Below the pieces are notes generated by a model. That model worked only from the letters and a program-made list of their open reading frames with translations, searched no databases and had not been told where the DNA came from. From Saccharopolyspora endophytica (GTDB lineage Bacteria; Actinomycetota; Actinomycetes; Mycobacteriales; Pseudonocardiaceae): 64,000 bases of DNA. Below, piece by piece: positions 53,756 through 62,388 of the stretch (position 1 is the first letter of the stretch; every line of letters begins with the position of its first letter). The stretch is from NCBI RefSeq assembly GCF_018070075.1, contig NZ_JAGPXE010000004.1, positions 434,001 through 498,000 on the forward strand, written 5' to 3'. Both the position numbers and the translations under genes were made by a program.

Positions 53756-54220
53756 TCATCCGGCGGCGTCCGCGGCCGAGAGGTCGCCCTCGACGCGTTG
53801 GCCCCGGAGTTCCCACCGCATCCGCACCCGCGTGCCGTTCTGCCCGGCGGACACGACCGCTTCGTCGGCGAGCCGGTGGATCAGCGGGAGACCGCGCTTG
53901 CGGTCCTGGTCACCGTCCTGCGGTGAGCGCCACGATCCGTGGTCGGTGACCGTCACCTCGACGCCCCGGTCGACGAGCGAGGCCTCCACGTCGAACGGTC
54001 CGGGCATGCCGCCGTAAGCGTGTTCGACCGCGTTGGCCATGGCCTCGTAGGTGGCCAGCGCCAGCGCACCGGCGAGGCTGTCGCCGAGCCCGGCGTTGCG
54101 GGCCCACTGGTCCAGCTCGTCGCGCAGCACCGGCAAGCTACCGGCGGAGGCGAGGATTCCGCGGCGGCGCAAGGCGTCCACGGACCTGGGCTCCGGCCCG
54201 CCTGACTGAGCGGGTGCCAT
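53756..54220 (-). CDS. RsbW/SpoIIAB-like anti-sigma factor, HATPase fold
   Basis: 154 residues from ATG 54220 (GAGGAAG 6 nt upstream). GHKL ATPase of the HATPase_c_2 type: N box ATYEAMANAVEHAYGG, G1 box VTDHGSW, and RKRGLPLIHRLADEA near G2. Such proteins bind a SigB-type sigma factor and phosphorylate a STAS partner. The STAS gene is 65 bp upstream on the same strand, and a PP2C phosphatase lies beyond it, together forming a partner-switching set. No sigma factor is adjacent. Confidence 0.9.
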   Translation of the reverse strand: MAPAQSGGPEPRSVDALRRRGILASAGSLPVLRDELDQWARNAGLGDSLAGALALATYEAMANAVEHAYGGMPGPFDVEASLVDRGVEVTVTDHGSWRSPQDGDQDRKRGLPLIHRLADEAVVSAGQNGTRVRMRWELRGQRVEGDLSAADAAG

Positions 54221-54285
54221 AGGTCGCTTCCTCACAGTTCTCCGTCAAACGAGGCTCAGCTCCTAGGTTCGGCGGCTGGGACGGC

Positions 54286-54660
54286 TCACAAACCCCGTGC
54301 GCCGGTCAGCGCGTCATCGCGGTCGGCGAACACGTCGAACTCCTGGTCCAGCCCCATCAGCTGGATCGGGCGCAGCGTGGCGACGTTGGCGGCGACGACA
54401 CGGAACCGGGTGCCGGCCTCCTCCGCGTTGCGGTGGGCGCGCACCAGCACGGCCAGCCCCGCCGACGACAGGAACGTGACGTCCATGATGTCGAGCACCA
54501 GGACCTCGGGCCCGTCGGCGAGGGCGTGGTTGAGCACCGCTTCGAGCTGCGGTGAGTTGACCAGTTCGACCTCGCCGGTCGCGGTGACGAAGAGCGTGCG
54601 GCCCGACCACTCGGCCACCGCGCTGAACGGTGTCGGGCTCTCGTTGATGTCGGTAGCCAT
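54286..54660 (-). CDS. STAS-domain anti-anti-sigma factor
   Basis: 124-residue RsbV/SpoIIAA-like protein. TLFVTATGEVELVNSPQLEA opens the STAS domain; LVLDIMDVTFLSSAGLAVLV carries the phosphorylatable Ser pair (65/66); RPIQLMGLDQEFDVFADRDD closes it. When dephosphorylated it should sequester the anti-sigma kinase encoded downstream. ATG 54660. Confidence 0.92.
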   Translation of the reverse strand: MATDINESPTPFSAVAEWSGRTLFVTATGEVELVNSPQLEAVLNHALADGPEVLVLDIMDVTFLSSAGLAVLVRAHRNAEEAGTRFRVVAANVATLRPIQLMGLDQEFDVFADRDDALTGARGL

Positions 54661-54717
54661 GGCCCCATGATGAGACCGGTGGGCCCACTTGGCAAAGACG
54701 CACGGCAGCGCGACGGT

Positions 54718-54723
54718 TATGCT
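54718..54723 (+). promoter_or_regulatory. -10 box for leaderless PP2C mRNA
   Basis: TATGCT, 6 nt (GAACGC) before ATG 54730, no Shine-Dalgarno. Confidence 0.55.
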
Positions 54724-54729
54724 GAACGC

Positions 54730-55944
54730 ATGCGTGCTTCTGCGGACTCTTCCGCCGAGGAGCGTTTGCGGCGCATCGAACTGGTCACGGACACCTCGTT
54801 GGCTCACCTGGACGTCAACGAGCTGCTGCGCGAAATCCTGGCCCGGGTGCGCGATGTCCTTGGCGTGGACATGGCGACGGTCCTGCTGCTGGATCCGGGC
54901 GGTGAGGAGCTGATCGCCACCGCCTCGGTGGGCGTCGAGGACGAGGTCCGGCAGGGCGTCCGGATCCCGGTGGGCAACGATTTCGCCGCAGCCGTGCTCG
55001 ACTCCGAGCGAGCCGTGGTGTTCGATCGCGTCGACGACGACGTCCTCATCAGCACGCCGTTGCAGCAGAAGGGGATTCGATCGCTCGTCGGCGCCCCGAT
55101 GGTCGCCGGCGGCGACACGCTGGGAGTGCTGTGCGTAGGCGCGTTCGGCGAGCACGGGTTCAGCGACGAGGACGCCGGTCTGGTGCGCATCGCCGCCGAC
55201 CGCATCGCCTCGGTCTCGAAGGTCGGTTCCTCGCGCGCGGAACGCATCGCCGCGACCGTGCTGCAGCACAGCCTGCTGCCCGGCCGCCTGCCGTCCGTTC
55301 CCGGTGTCTCGATGGACGGCCGCTACATCGCCGGCGCCGACCACGGCATCGGCGGTGACTGGTACGACGTGTTCGAGCTGCCCTCCGGCCAGGTCGGCAT
55401 CGTGATCGGCGACGTCGTCGGCCACGGTCTGCTGGCCGCCGTGGTCATGGGACGGCTGCGCAGCGCGCTGCGCGCGTACGCGCTCGACGACGAGGACCCG
55501 GCCCGGGTGCTGCACAAGCTCGACCGCAAGGTCACCTACTTCGAGCCGGACGCGATGGCCACCGTGTCCTACGCGCTCTACGACCCGGCCACGGCGCGGC
55601 TGGAGCTCTCGCTGGCCGGGCACCTGCCCCCGGTGCTCGCGCTGCCCGGTGACTGCGGCGACCTCGTGAAGGTGCCGGTGGACCCGCCGGTGGGGGTGGA
55701 GGTGTCCCGCCGCGAGCGGCGATCCACCACCGTCGAGCTGCCGGAGTCCTCGGTGCTGTGCTTCTACACCGACGGGCTCGTCGAGCGCCGCCGGCAGTCC
55801 ATCGACGTCGGGCTGAACTCACTGTGCGAGGCGATCGAGTGCGCCCCGGCCCCCGAGGTCTGCACGACCGTCACCAACCGCCTGGTGACCGCGGCGTCGG
55901 CCGGGGACGACGTCACGCTGCTGGTCCTCAGCCGCAACGGCTAG
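54730..55944 (+). CDS. GAF-PP2C phosphatase (RsbU/SpoIIE-like)
   Basis: 404 residues: GAF sensor about 20-165, then a PP2C/SpoIIE domain about 185-402 with metal-binding GIGGDWYDVF (Asp210), VIGDVVGHG (Asp228), FYTDGLVERR and AGDDVTLLVL. No membrane segment, so a cytoplasmic signal is expected. It should dephosphorylate the STAS protein encoded divergently 70 bp away and release the sigma factor. Its stop overlaps that of the DUF2795 gene (CTAG). Confidence 0.92.
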   Translation: MRASADSSAEERLRRIELVTDTSLAHLDVNELLREILARVRDVLGVDMATVLLLDPGGEELIATASVGVEDEVRQGVRIPVGNDFAAAVLDSERAVVFDRVDDDVLISTPLQQKGIRSLVGAPMVAGGDTLGVLCVGAFGEHGFSDEDAGLVRIAADRIASVSKVGSSRAERIAATVLQHSLLPGRLPSVPGVSMDGRYIAGADHGIGGDWYDVFELPSGQVGIVIGDVVGHGLLAAVVMGRLRSALRAYALDDEDPARVLHKLDRKVTYFEPDAMATVSYALYDPATARLELSLAGHLPPVLALPGDCGDLVKVPVDPPVGVEVSRRERRSTTVELPESSVLCFYTDGLVERRRQSIDVGLNSLCEAIECAPAPEVCTTVTNRLVTAASAGDDVTLLVLSRNG

Positions 55945-56138
55945 CTTCCCAGCGCGACCTCCTCGTTGACCTCCTCCTGGTTCTCGTAGGTGCGGTCGGG
56001 CACGATGCGCAGCGCGCGCAGCACCTCGCCGTCCACGCCCTGCTGCTCGGCGATGTGCACCAGTTCCTGCTTGCTGACCGGGTAGTGCACCTCCCGCAGG
56101 AACGGCTGCACGCGGTCCGGGTCCGGAGGATGGGTCAT
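55941..56138 (-). CDS. DUF2795 small protein
   Basis: 65 residues: REVHYPVSKQELVHIAEQQG and VDGEVLRALRIVPDRTYENQ match DUF2795, a small helical family common in actinobacteria and without known function. It ends tail to tail with the PP2C gene, overlapping by 4 bp. Confidence 0.85.
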   Translation of the reverse strand: MTHPPDPDRVQPFLREVHYPVSKQELVHIAEQQGVDGEVLRALRIVPDRTYENQEEVNEEVALGS

Positions 56139-56206
56139 GACCGCTCACCTCGTCTTCGGCGTGTCCGGGCAGGCTCTGCGTGGTGGTTTCCCAGAAACCG
56201 GCCAGT

Positions 56207-57097
56207 TCAATCACCTACGAGAGCCGAAACCCGATCGGTCGCGTGCCTGGCCTCCGGCAGGGATTGCAGTATCCAGCCGTGGAACATCCCCGGGTATTCC
56301 TCGTAGTCGAGGTCGGCCCCGGTCGAGCGGATCCTGTCGCGCAGTCGTCGCGAGTCGGTCAGCAGCACGTCGCGGGTCCCGGTGAACACGCTGATCGGCG
56401 CCAGTCCCGACAGGTCGCCGAACAGCGGGCTCACCCGCGGATCGCGCAGGTCGAGGCCGTCGGTGTAGAGCCGGGCGGCTTCGCGGAGCCCCGGTCCGCT
56501 GAGGAACGGGTCGTGCGGCTCGCGCTCGGCGATGCCCGGATCGGTCGTGGTGAGATCCAGCCAGGGCGCGAACAGCACCAGGCGGCGCGGCTGCGGCCGG
56601 TCGTGGTGCTTGATCCGCTGCGCCACGAACAGGGGCAACCCGCCGCCCGCGGAGTCGCCCATGATGATCTGGTCCTCGGCCGGGAGATCGCCGAGGACGC
56701 GCTGGTAGGTCTCCCAGATCATCGCCAGGGTCTCGTCGTAGGTGTGCGCGGGCGCCAGCGGGTAGATCGGCACGGTGACCACCGAGCCGGTCGCGTCGAT
56801 CAGCCGGGCCAGGAACCTCCAGTGCGCCTGCTCGACCTGATGCACGTAGGCGCCTCCGTGCAGGTAGAGGATGTGCTGCGAGTTCTCCGGCTCGTGGGGG
56901 TGCAGGGTGTAGCAGCGGTGCCCGAGCACGTCCGACTCCACGACGTCGAAGCGCCGGTGGACCCAGTCGGGCACCTGCACTTCCTCGGCCTGGTGGCTCT
57001 CCGCGCTCTCCCGCAACTTCCCGGGGTCGGCGAAGACCTGCTTGCGCCGCGTCACCCAGTACTTCGCGATGACGGCCCGGGCCTGCCAGCTCACCAC
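56207..57097 (-). CDS. Hormone-sensitive-lipase family esterase
   Basis: 296 residues from GTG 57097 (AGAGGGGG upstream); a TTG at 57163 in frame lacks a ribosome site. HGGAYVHQ oxyanion motif, nucleophile GDSAGGGLPL, acid GTRDVLL and His GMFHGW form the alpha/beta-hydrolase site of HSL-type carboxylesterases. Acts on acyl esters, perhaps membrane-derived lipids. Divergent from the mce operon. Confidence 0.9.
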   Translation of the reverse strand: MVSWQARAVIAKYWVTRRKQVFADPGKLRESAESHQAEEVQVPDWVHRRFDVVESDVLGHRCYTLHPHEPENSQHILYLHGGAYVHQVEQAHWRFLARLIDATGSVVTVPIYPLAPAHTYDETLAMIWETYQRVLGDLPAEDQIIMGDSAGGGLPLFVAQRIKHHDRPQPRRLVLFAPWLDLTTTDPGIAEREPHDPFLSGPGLREAARLYTDGLDLRDPRVSPLFGDLSGLAPISVFTGTRDVLLTDSRRLRDRIRSTGADLDYEEYPGMFHGWILQSLPEARHATDRVSALVGD

Positions 57098-57387
57098 GGG
57101 CGGAACCCCCTCTCGTGCTTCGACGGGTCTTCGTTCCGGGAGTACCCGTTCCAGCCCGGTCAAACCGGGGCCACGTCGGAGGCGGACGGGCGTGTTCCAC
57201 TTGGGACCGTGGATGTCGTTGGGGTGGAACGAATTCCGCGAGCCCGGAGATGTCTATCGCTCGCGGGTCGGATTCGGGTTACGGGCGATGTGCACCAGTG
57301 TGGGGGAATCGCGGGGCAGAGTGCCCCTGGTTGCGAGGTGTGTGGCTGATCACTCTGGATGTCCTGTCGAGACCTCGGGGAGCCGCG
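57098..57387. other. Divergent esterase/mce promoter region
   Basis: 290 bp between divergent genes. It must hold the mce operon promoter. I see no clear TANNNT box at leaderless distance and no obvious operator. A GGGGAGC ribosome site is at its right edge. Confidence 0.4.
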
Positions 57388-58176
57388 ATGGGTGTGCGAG
57401 TGGCGCGACCGGCCGGTACCGGTCCGCTCAGCGAGACCGGACGGCTGTTCCTGCACGCCGTGGACGTGGCGAGGGCGGTGTTCGCCCGGCCGTTCCAGTG
57501 GCGCGAGTTCATCCAGCAGTCCTGGTTCGTCGCCAGCGTGACCATCGTGCCCACCGCCCTGGTGTCGATCCCGTTCGGGGCGGTGATCGCACTGCAGCTC
57601 GGCTCGCTGACCAAGCAGATCGGCGCCCAGTCGTTCACCGGTGCCTCCAGCGTGCTGGCCATCATCCAGCAGGCCAGCCCGCTGATCACCGCGCTGCTCA
57701 TCGCCGGGGCCGGCGGCTCGGCGATCTGCGCCGACCTGGGCGCGCGCACCATCCGCGACGAGATCGCCGCGATGGAAACCCTGGGCGTCTCACCGATCCA
57801 CCGGCTGGTCGTGCCGCGTGTGCTCGCGGCGATGCTGGTGGCCACCTTGCTCAACGGCGTGGTCAGCGTCGTCGGCGTCCTCGGTGGCTACTTCTTCAAC
57901 GTCATCATGCAGGGCGGCACTCCCGGTGCCTACATGGCCAGCTTCAACGGCCTCGCCCAGCTGCCCGATCTGTGGATCGGCGAGATCAAGGCGGTGATCT
58001 TCGGGTTCATCGCCGGGGTGGTCGCCGCGCACTGCGGGCTCAACCCGGCGCCGGGGCCGAAAGGCGTTGGGGACGCGGTGAACCAGGCCGTGGTCATCTC
58101 GTTCATGCTGCTGTTCCTGGTGAACGTGGTGCTCACCGCGATCTACCTGCAGCTCGTCCCGGCGAAGGGGATGTGA
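57388..58176 (+). CDS. yrbEA: YrbE/MlaE-type permease, first copy
   Basis: 262 residues, ATG 57388. Permease subunit of an MCE lipid importer: about five membrane helices, with GSLTKQIGAQSFTGASSVLA, ARTIRDEIAAMETLGVSPIH (coupling helix to the Mkl ATPase) and RVLAAMLVATLLNGVVSVVG. First gene of yrbE-yrbE-mceABCDE. The ATPase is probably encoded elsewhere, as in other actinobacteria. Confidence 0.94.
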   Translation: MGVRVARPAGTGPLSETGRLFLHAVDVARAVFARPFQWREFIQQSWFVASVTIVPTALVSIPFGAVIALQLGSLTKQIGAQSFTGASSVLAIIQQASPLITALLIAGAGGSAICADLGARTIRDEIAAMETLGVSPIHRLVVPRVLAAMLVATLLNGVVSVVGVLGGYFFNVIMQGGTPGAYMASFNGLAQLPDLWIGEIKAVIFGFIAGVVAAHCGLNPAPGPKGVGDAVNQAVVISFMLLFLVNVVLTAIYLQLVPAKGM

Positions 58177-58179
58177 GCC

Positions 58180-59019
58180 GTGGTCGTGGCGACCGGCCGG
58201 GTCCGGCGGCTGCTCAACGCCCCGCTGCGGGTGCTCGACGCCTCCGGTGACCAGGCGATGTTCTACCTGCGCGCCCTCGCGTGGGCGCCGCGCACGCTGC
58301 GCCGCTACTCCAAGGAGGTGCTGCGGCTGCTGGCCGAGGTGACCTTCGGCAGCGGTGCGCTGGCGGTGCTCGGCGGCACGATCGGCGTGATGGTGGGCAT
58401 GACGCTGTTCACCGGCACCGTCGTCGGGATGCAGGGCTACACCGCGCTCAACCAGCTCGGCACGGCCAGCTTCACCGGGTTCGTCTCGGCCTACTTCAAC
58501 ACCCGCGAGGTCGCGCCGCTGGTCGCGGGCCTGGCGCTGTCGGCGACCGTCGGCTGCGGGTTCACCGCGCAGCTGGGCGCGATGCGCATCTCCGAGGAGA
58601 TCGACGCGCTGGAGGTCATGGCGGTGCGCAGCGTGCCGTTCCTGGTGACCACCCGGGTGCTGGCCGGGATCGGCGCGGTGATCCCGCTGTACGTGATCGG
58701 GCTGATGTCGTCCTACCTGGCCTCGAGGGTGATCACGGTCTACTTCTACGGCCAGTCCGCGGGCACCTACGACCACTACTTCCACCTGTTCCTGCCGCCG
58801 GAGGACGTGCTGTTCTCCTTCGGCAAGGTGCTGCTGTTCAGCCTGATGATCATCCTGGTGCACTGCTACTACGGCTTCCGCGCCTCCGGCGGTCCCGCCG
58901 GGGTCGGCAGCGCGGTGGGACGGGCGGTGCGCACCGCGATCATCGCGCTCAACGTGCTGGACTTCTTCCTCAGCCTCGCCATCTGGGGCGCCACCACGAC
59001 CGTGCGGATCGCCGGATGA
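58180..59019 (+). CDS. yrbEB: YrbE/MlaE-type permease, second copy
   Basis: 279 residues from GTG 58180, 3 bp after the first copy. Same topology with VGMQGYTALNQLGTASFTGF and ALSATVGCGFTAQLGAMRIS, EEIDALEVMAV coupling segment. Expected to heterodimerise with the first YrbE in the inner membrane. Its stop overlaps the mceA start by 4 bp. Confidence 0.94.
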   Translation: MVVATGRVRRLLNAPLRVLDASGDQAMFYLRALAWAPRTLRRYSKEVLRLLAEVTFGSGALAVLGGTIGVMVGMTLFTGTVVGMQGYTALNQLGTASFTGFVSAYFNTREVAPLVAGLALSATVGCGFTAQLGAMRISEEIDALEVMAVRSVPFLVTTRVLAGIGAVIPLYVIGLMSSYLASRVITVYFYGQSAGTYDHYFHLFLPPEDVLFSFGKVLLFSLMIILVHCYYGFRASGGPAGVGSAVGRAVRTAIIALNVLDFFLSLAIWGATTTVRIAG

Positions 59020-60338
59020 GGGCGGGCGAGCGGGCCGAAGCGGTGCGCCGCCGGGTGGTCGGGGCGGTGTTCATCAGCGTGATCGTGCTGTTCCTGGCCT
59101 CGACGGTCGCGGTGTACCAGAAGGCGTTCACGCCGGTGGTCGACGTGCTGCTGCGCACCGACCGCGTCGGGAACCAGCTGCAACCGCCCTCGGACGTCAA
59201 GGTGCGCGGCCTGGTGGTCGGCGAGGTGCGGGAGGTGCGCGCGACCGCCTCCGGAGCCGAGCTGGACCTGGCGCTGCACCCGGACAAGGCGCACCTCATC
59301 CCGGCCGGGGTCACCGCGCGGCTGCTGCCCAAGACCCTCTTCGGCGAGCGCTACGTCAGCCTCGTCCCGCCACCCGAGCCCTCCCGCGAGTCGCTGCGCG
59401 ACGACGCGGTCATCGAGCAGGACCGCAGCGAGGCGTCGATCGAGCTGGAGAAGGTGCTCAGCGACCTGATGCCGGTGCTGCAGGCCGTCCGGCCCGACAA
59501 GCTCGCCACCACGCTCAACACCGTCTCGATGGCGCTGGACGGACGAGGCGAGCAGCTCGGCGAGACGCTGGTGGCCACCAACCGCTACCTGGAGCAGTTC
59601 AATCCGGCGCTGCCCGAGCTCAAGGGCAACATCCAGGCGCTGGCCGACGTCGCGCACCTCTACGCCGAGACCACGCCGGAGCTGACGCAGGCGCTGCGCG
59701 ACCTGGCGGTCAACCACCGGACCGTCGCCGACAACCGCGCGGGCCTCGACCGCCTCTACCGCACGGTGACGACCGGAGCCGGGGACCTGGACGGATTCCT
59801 GCGCGCCAACAAGGAGAACATCATCGGCCTCAACGCGGCCAGCCGCGAGCACCTGCGGCTGCTGGCGCGCTACTCGCCCGAATACCCCTGCCTGTTCGAC
59901 GATCTCGCCGATGCCGTGCCCCGCCTCGACCAGGTCGCGGGCAAGGGCACCGACACGCCGGGGGTGATCCGCCTGCGGGTGGAGATCAGCGACAGCGCCG
60001 ACAAGTACCTGCCCGGCCACGACGAACCCAGCTGGCAGGACCGGCGCGGCCCCCGCTGCTACGACCAGGTCCCAATGCCCGCCGACCTGCCCGGCGGCGG
60101 ACCGCCGCGCGACGGCTCGACGCACCCGCCGCAGCGCGAGCAGCGCACACCACCGGCTTCGACCAGCCCGAGCTCGTTCACCGGGACCGCGGGCTCGATG
60201 CAGCACTCACCGGCCGAGCAGCGCCTCATCGCGGCCCTGCTGTCACCGGCGACCAGGCTGCGCCCGGACGAGGTCCCTGCGTGGAGCACGTTGCTGGTCG
60301 GACCGCTGTACCGAGGAGCGGAGGTGCAGGTGCGATGA
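59016..60338 (+). CDS. mceA: Mce-family protein, MceA
   Basis: 440 residues. One N-terminal membrane helix (GAVFISVIVLFLASTVAVYQ), MlaD/MCE domain about 38-120 (PPSDVKVRGLVVGEVREV, FGERYVSLV), then a long helical region and a low-complexity Pro/Ser/Thr-rich C-terminal segment. Forms the extracytoplasmic tube of a lipid importer with the other Mce proteins. ATGA overlaps on both sides. Confidence 0.92.
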   Translation: MRAGERAEAVRRRVVGAVFISVIVLFLASTVAVYQKAFTPVVDVLLRTDRVGNQLQPPSDVKVRGLVVGEVREVRATASGAELDLALHPDKAHLIPAGVTARLLPKTLFGERYVSLVPPPEPSRESLRDDAVIEQDRSEASIELEKVLSDLMPVLQAVRPDKLATTLNTVSMALDGRGEQLGETLVATNRYLEQFNPALPELKGNIQALADVAHLYAETTPELTQALRDLAVNHRTVADNRAGLDRLYRTVTTGAGDLDGFLRANKENIIGLNAASREHLRLLARYSPEYPCLFDDLADAVPRLDQVAGKGTDTPGVIRLRVEISDSADKYLPGHDEPSWQDRRGPRCYDQVPMPADLPGGGPPRDGSTHPPQREQRTPPASTSPSSFTGTAGSMQHSPAEQRLIAALLSPATRLRPDEVPAWSTLLVGPLYRGAEVQVR

Positions 60339-61363
60339 GGTCGATCACGCCATCGTTGACCAAGCTCGTCGCGTTCATCGCGGTGACCCTGCTGGCCACC
60401 GGACTGCTCGGGGTCACCATCGCCAACACCAGCTTCGGCCCCACCACGGGGTATTCGGCCCGCTTCACCGACGTCACCGGGCTCAACGAGGGCGACGACG
60501 TGCGCATCGCCGGGGTCAAGGTCGGCCAGGTCCGCTCGATCGAGATCGCCGAGAAGCGGCAGGCACACGTGGAGTTCACGCTCTTCGGCGACCGCGCGCT
60601 GCCCGCCTCGACCACCGCGTCGATCAAGTACCGCAACCTCGTCGGACAGCGCTACCTCGCCGTCGAGAGGGGGAGCGGTTCCGGGGCGATGCTGCCGGAG
60701 GACTCGACGATCCCGATCGAGCGCACCCGGCCCGCGCTGAACCTCACGGTGCTGTTCAACGGTTTCAAGCCGCTGCTGCAGGCGCTCTCGCCCGAGGACG
60801 TCAACAAGCTCTCGCACGCGATCATCCAGACCCTGCAAGGGGAAGGCGGCACCGTGCAGAGCCTGCTGGCGCACATCGGCTCCCTGACCCAGACCCTGGC
60901 CTCCCGGGACCAGGTGATCGGCGACGTCATCACCAACCTCAACGACGTCCTCGGCACCGTCAACAGCCGCAACGCCGAGCTCGACGAGGTGCTGGTGCAG
61001 ACCCAGCAGGTCGTCTCCGGCCTGGCCGCCGACCGGGAGCAGATCGGCTCGGCCGTGGAAGGGATCGGTCAGGTCAACGAGGCGACCGCCGGGCTGCTCG
61101 CCGAGGGCAGGCAGCCGCTGCGCGAGAGCATCGCGCACCTGGGCGTGCTCTCGCACCACCTCGACAACCACCGGCCGCTCGTGGAGCGGTTCGCCGCCGG
61201 TCTGCCCAACAAGCTCAACACCATCAACCGCACCGCCAGCTACGGGTCGTGGTTCAACTACTTCCTGTGCCGCAGCTCCGGGCAGGTGCGCATCTCCAGC
61301 CTCGGCGTGACCGCGCCGCTGCCCGCGACGTCCCCCGAGCAGATGCCCGAGAGGTGCCGATGA
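60335..61363 (+). CDS. mceB: Mce-family protein, MceB
   Basis: 342 residues, ATG 60335 overlapping the mceA stop. N-terminal helix LVAFIAVTLLATGLLGVTIA, MCE domain with GLNEGDDVRIAGVKVGQVRS and NLVGQRYLAVE, helical needle region and a C-terminal segment with a Cys (NYFLCRSS). Confidence 0.93.
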   Translation: MRSITPSLTKLVAFIAVTLLATGLLGVTIANTSFGPTTGYSARFTDVTGLNEGDDVRIAGVKVGQVRSIEIAEKRQAHVEFTLFGDRALPASTTASIKYRNLVGQRYLAVERGSGSGAMLPEDSTIPIERTRPALNLTVLFNGFKPLLQALSPEDVNKLSHAIIQTLQGEGGTVQSLLAHIGSLTQTLASRDQVIGDVITNLNDVLGTVNSRNAELDEVLVQTQQVVSGLAADREQIGSAVEGIGQVNEATAGLLAEGRQPLRESIAHLGVLSHHLDNHRPLVERFAAGLPNKLNTINRTASYGSWFNYFLCRSSGQVRISSLGVTAPLPATSPEQMPERCR

Positions 61364-62388
61364 TCGAGCGGCTCAAGCGGCGCGACCCGGCCGCCGCCGG
61401 GGTGGTGGGACTGGTGCTGATCACCGCGATCTCGCTGCTGGCGTTCTACTTCGAGGACCTGCCGGTGGTCGGCGGCACCACCTACCGCGCGCAGTTCACC
61501 GAGGCGGCCGGGCTCAAACCCGACGACGAGGTCCGCATCGCCGGGGTCAAGGCCGGCGAGGTGACCTCGATGTCGTTGCGCGGCAAGCACGTCGAGGTCG
61601 ACTTCCGCGTCGACGACGCCTGGGTCGGCGACCGCACCACCGCCTCCATCGAGATCAAGACCCTGCTCGGCCAGAAGTACCTGTCGCTGGACCCGCAGGG
61701 CGATCGCGAACAGGACTCCGCCGCAACGATTCCCGCCGACCGCACCCGCTCGCCCTACGACGTCACCGAAGCCTTCCAGGACCTCGGCCGCACCTCCGGC
61801 GAGGTCGACACCGCCGCGCTGGCCCAGAGCTTCCAGACCATGGCCGACACCTTCCGCGGCACCCCGGCCCACGTCGGCGAGGCGCTGCGCGGACTTTCGG
61901 CGTTCTCCCAGGTCATCTCCAGCCGCGACCAGCAGCTCAAGCAGCTGCTGAGCAACACCCGGCAGGTCAGCCAGGTGCTCGGCGACCGCGACCAGGTCTT
62001 CGCGAAGCTGCTGGCCGACGGCAACCTGCTGATGGAGGAGATCCGCTTCCGGCGCGAGGCCATCAGCACGCTGCTGCGCAGCACCCGGCAGCTCTCCGAG
62101 CAGCTGCGCGGGCTCGTCGCCGACAACCACGCCCAGCTGCGACCTGCGCTGACCACGCTGGAACGGGTCACCGAGGTGCTGCACCGCAACCAGGACAACC
62201 TCGACCGGGGCCTGCAGAACCTCGCGCCGTTCGCGCGGTACTTCAGCAACACGGTCGGCAACGGGCGCTGGTTCGACAGCTACGTGTGCGGCCAGGTCCC
62301 GCCGATGCTGCACGCCGGCCCGGTGACGTCCAACGAGGAAGGCTGCCGCCCACCGATCGCGGGCGGCGCCGGGGGAGGTCCGCGATGA
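61360..62388 (+). CDS. mceC: Mce-family protein, MceC
   Basis: 342 residues from ATG 61360, overlapping the mceB stop. Helix VVGLVLITAISLLAFYF, MCE domain GLKPDDEVRIAGVKAGEVTS and LLGQKYLSLD, long helical region, C-terminal VCGQVPPM. Confidence 0.93.
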   Translation: MIERLKRRDPAAAGVVGLVLITAISLLAFYFEDLPVVGGTTYRAQFTEAAGLKPDDEVRIAGVKAGEVTSMSLRGKHVEVDFRVDDAWVGDRTTASIEIKTLLGQKYLSLDPQGDREQDSAATIPADRTRSPYDVTEAFQDLGRTSGEVDTAALAQSFQTMADTFRGTPAHVGEALRGLSAFSQVISSRDQQLKQLLSNTRQVSQVLGDRDQVFAKLLADGNLLMEEIRFRREAISTLLRSTRQLSEQLRGLVADNHAQLRPALTTLERVTEVLHRNQDNLDRGLQNLAPFARYFSNTVGNGRWFDSYVCGQVPPMLHAGPVTSNEEGCRPPIAGGAGGGPR

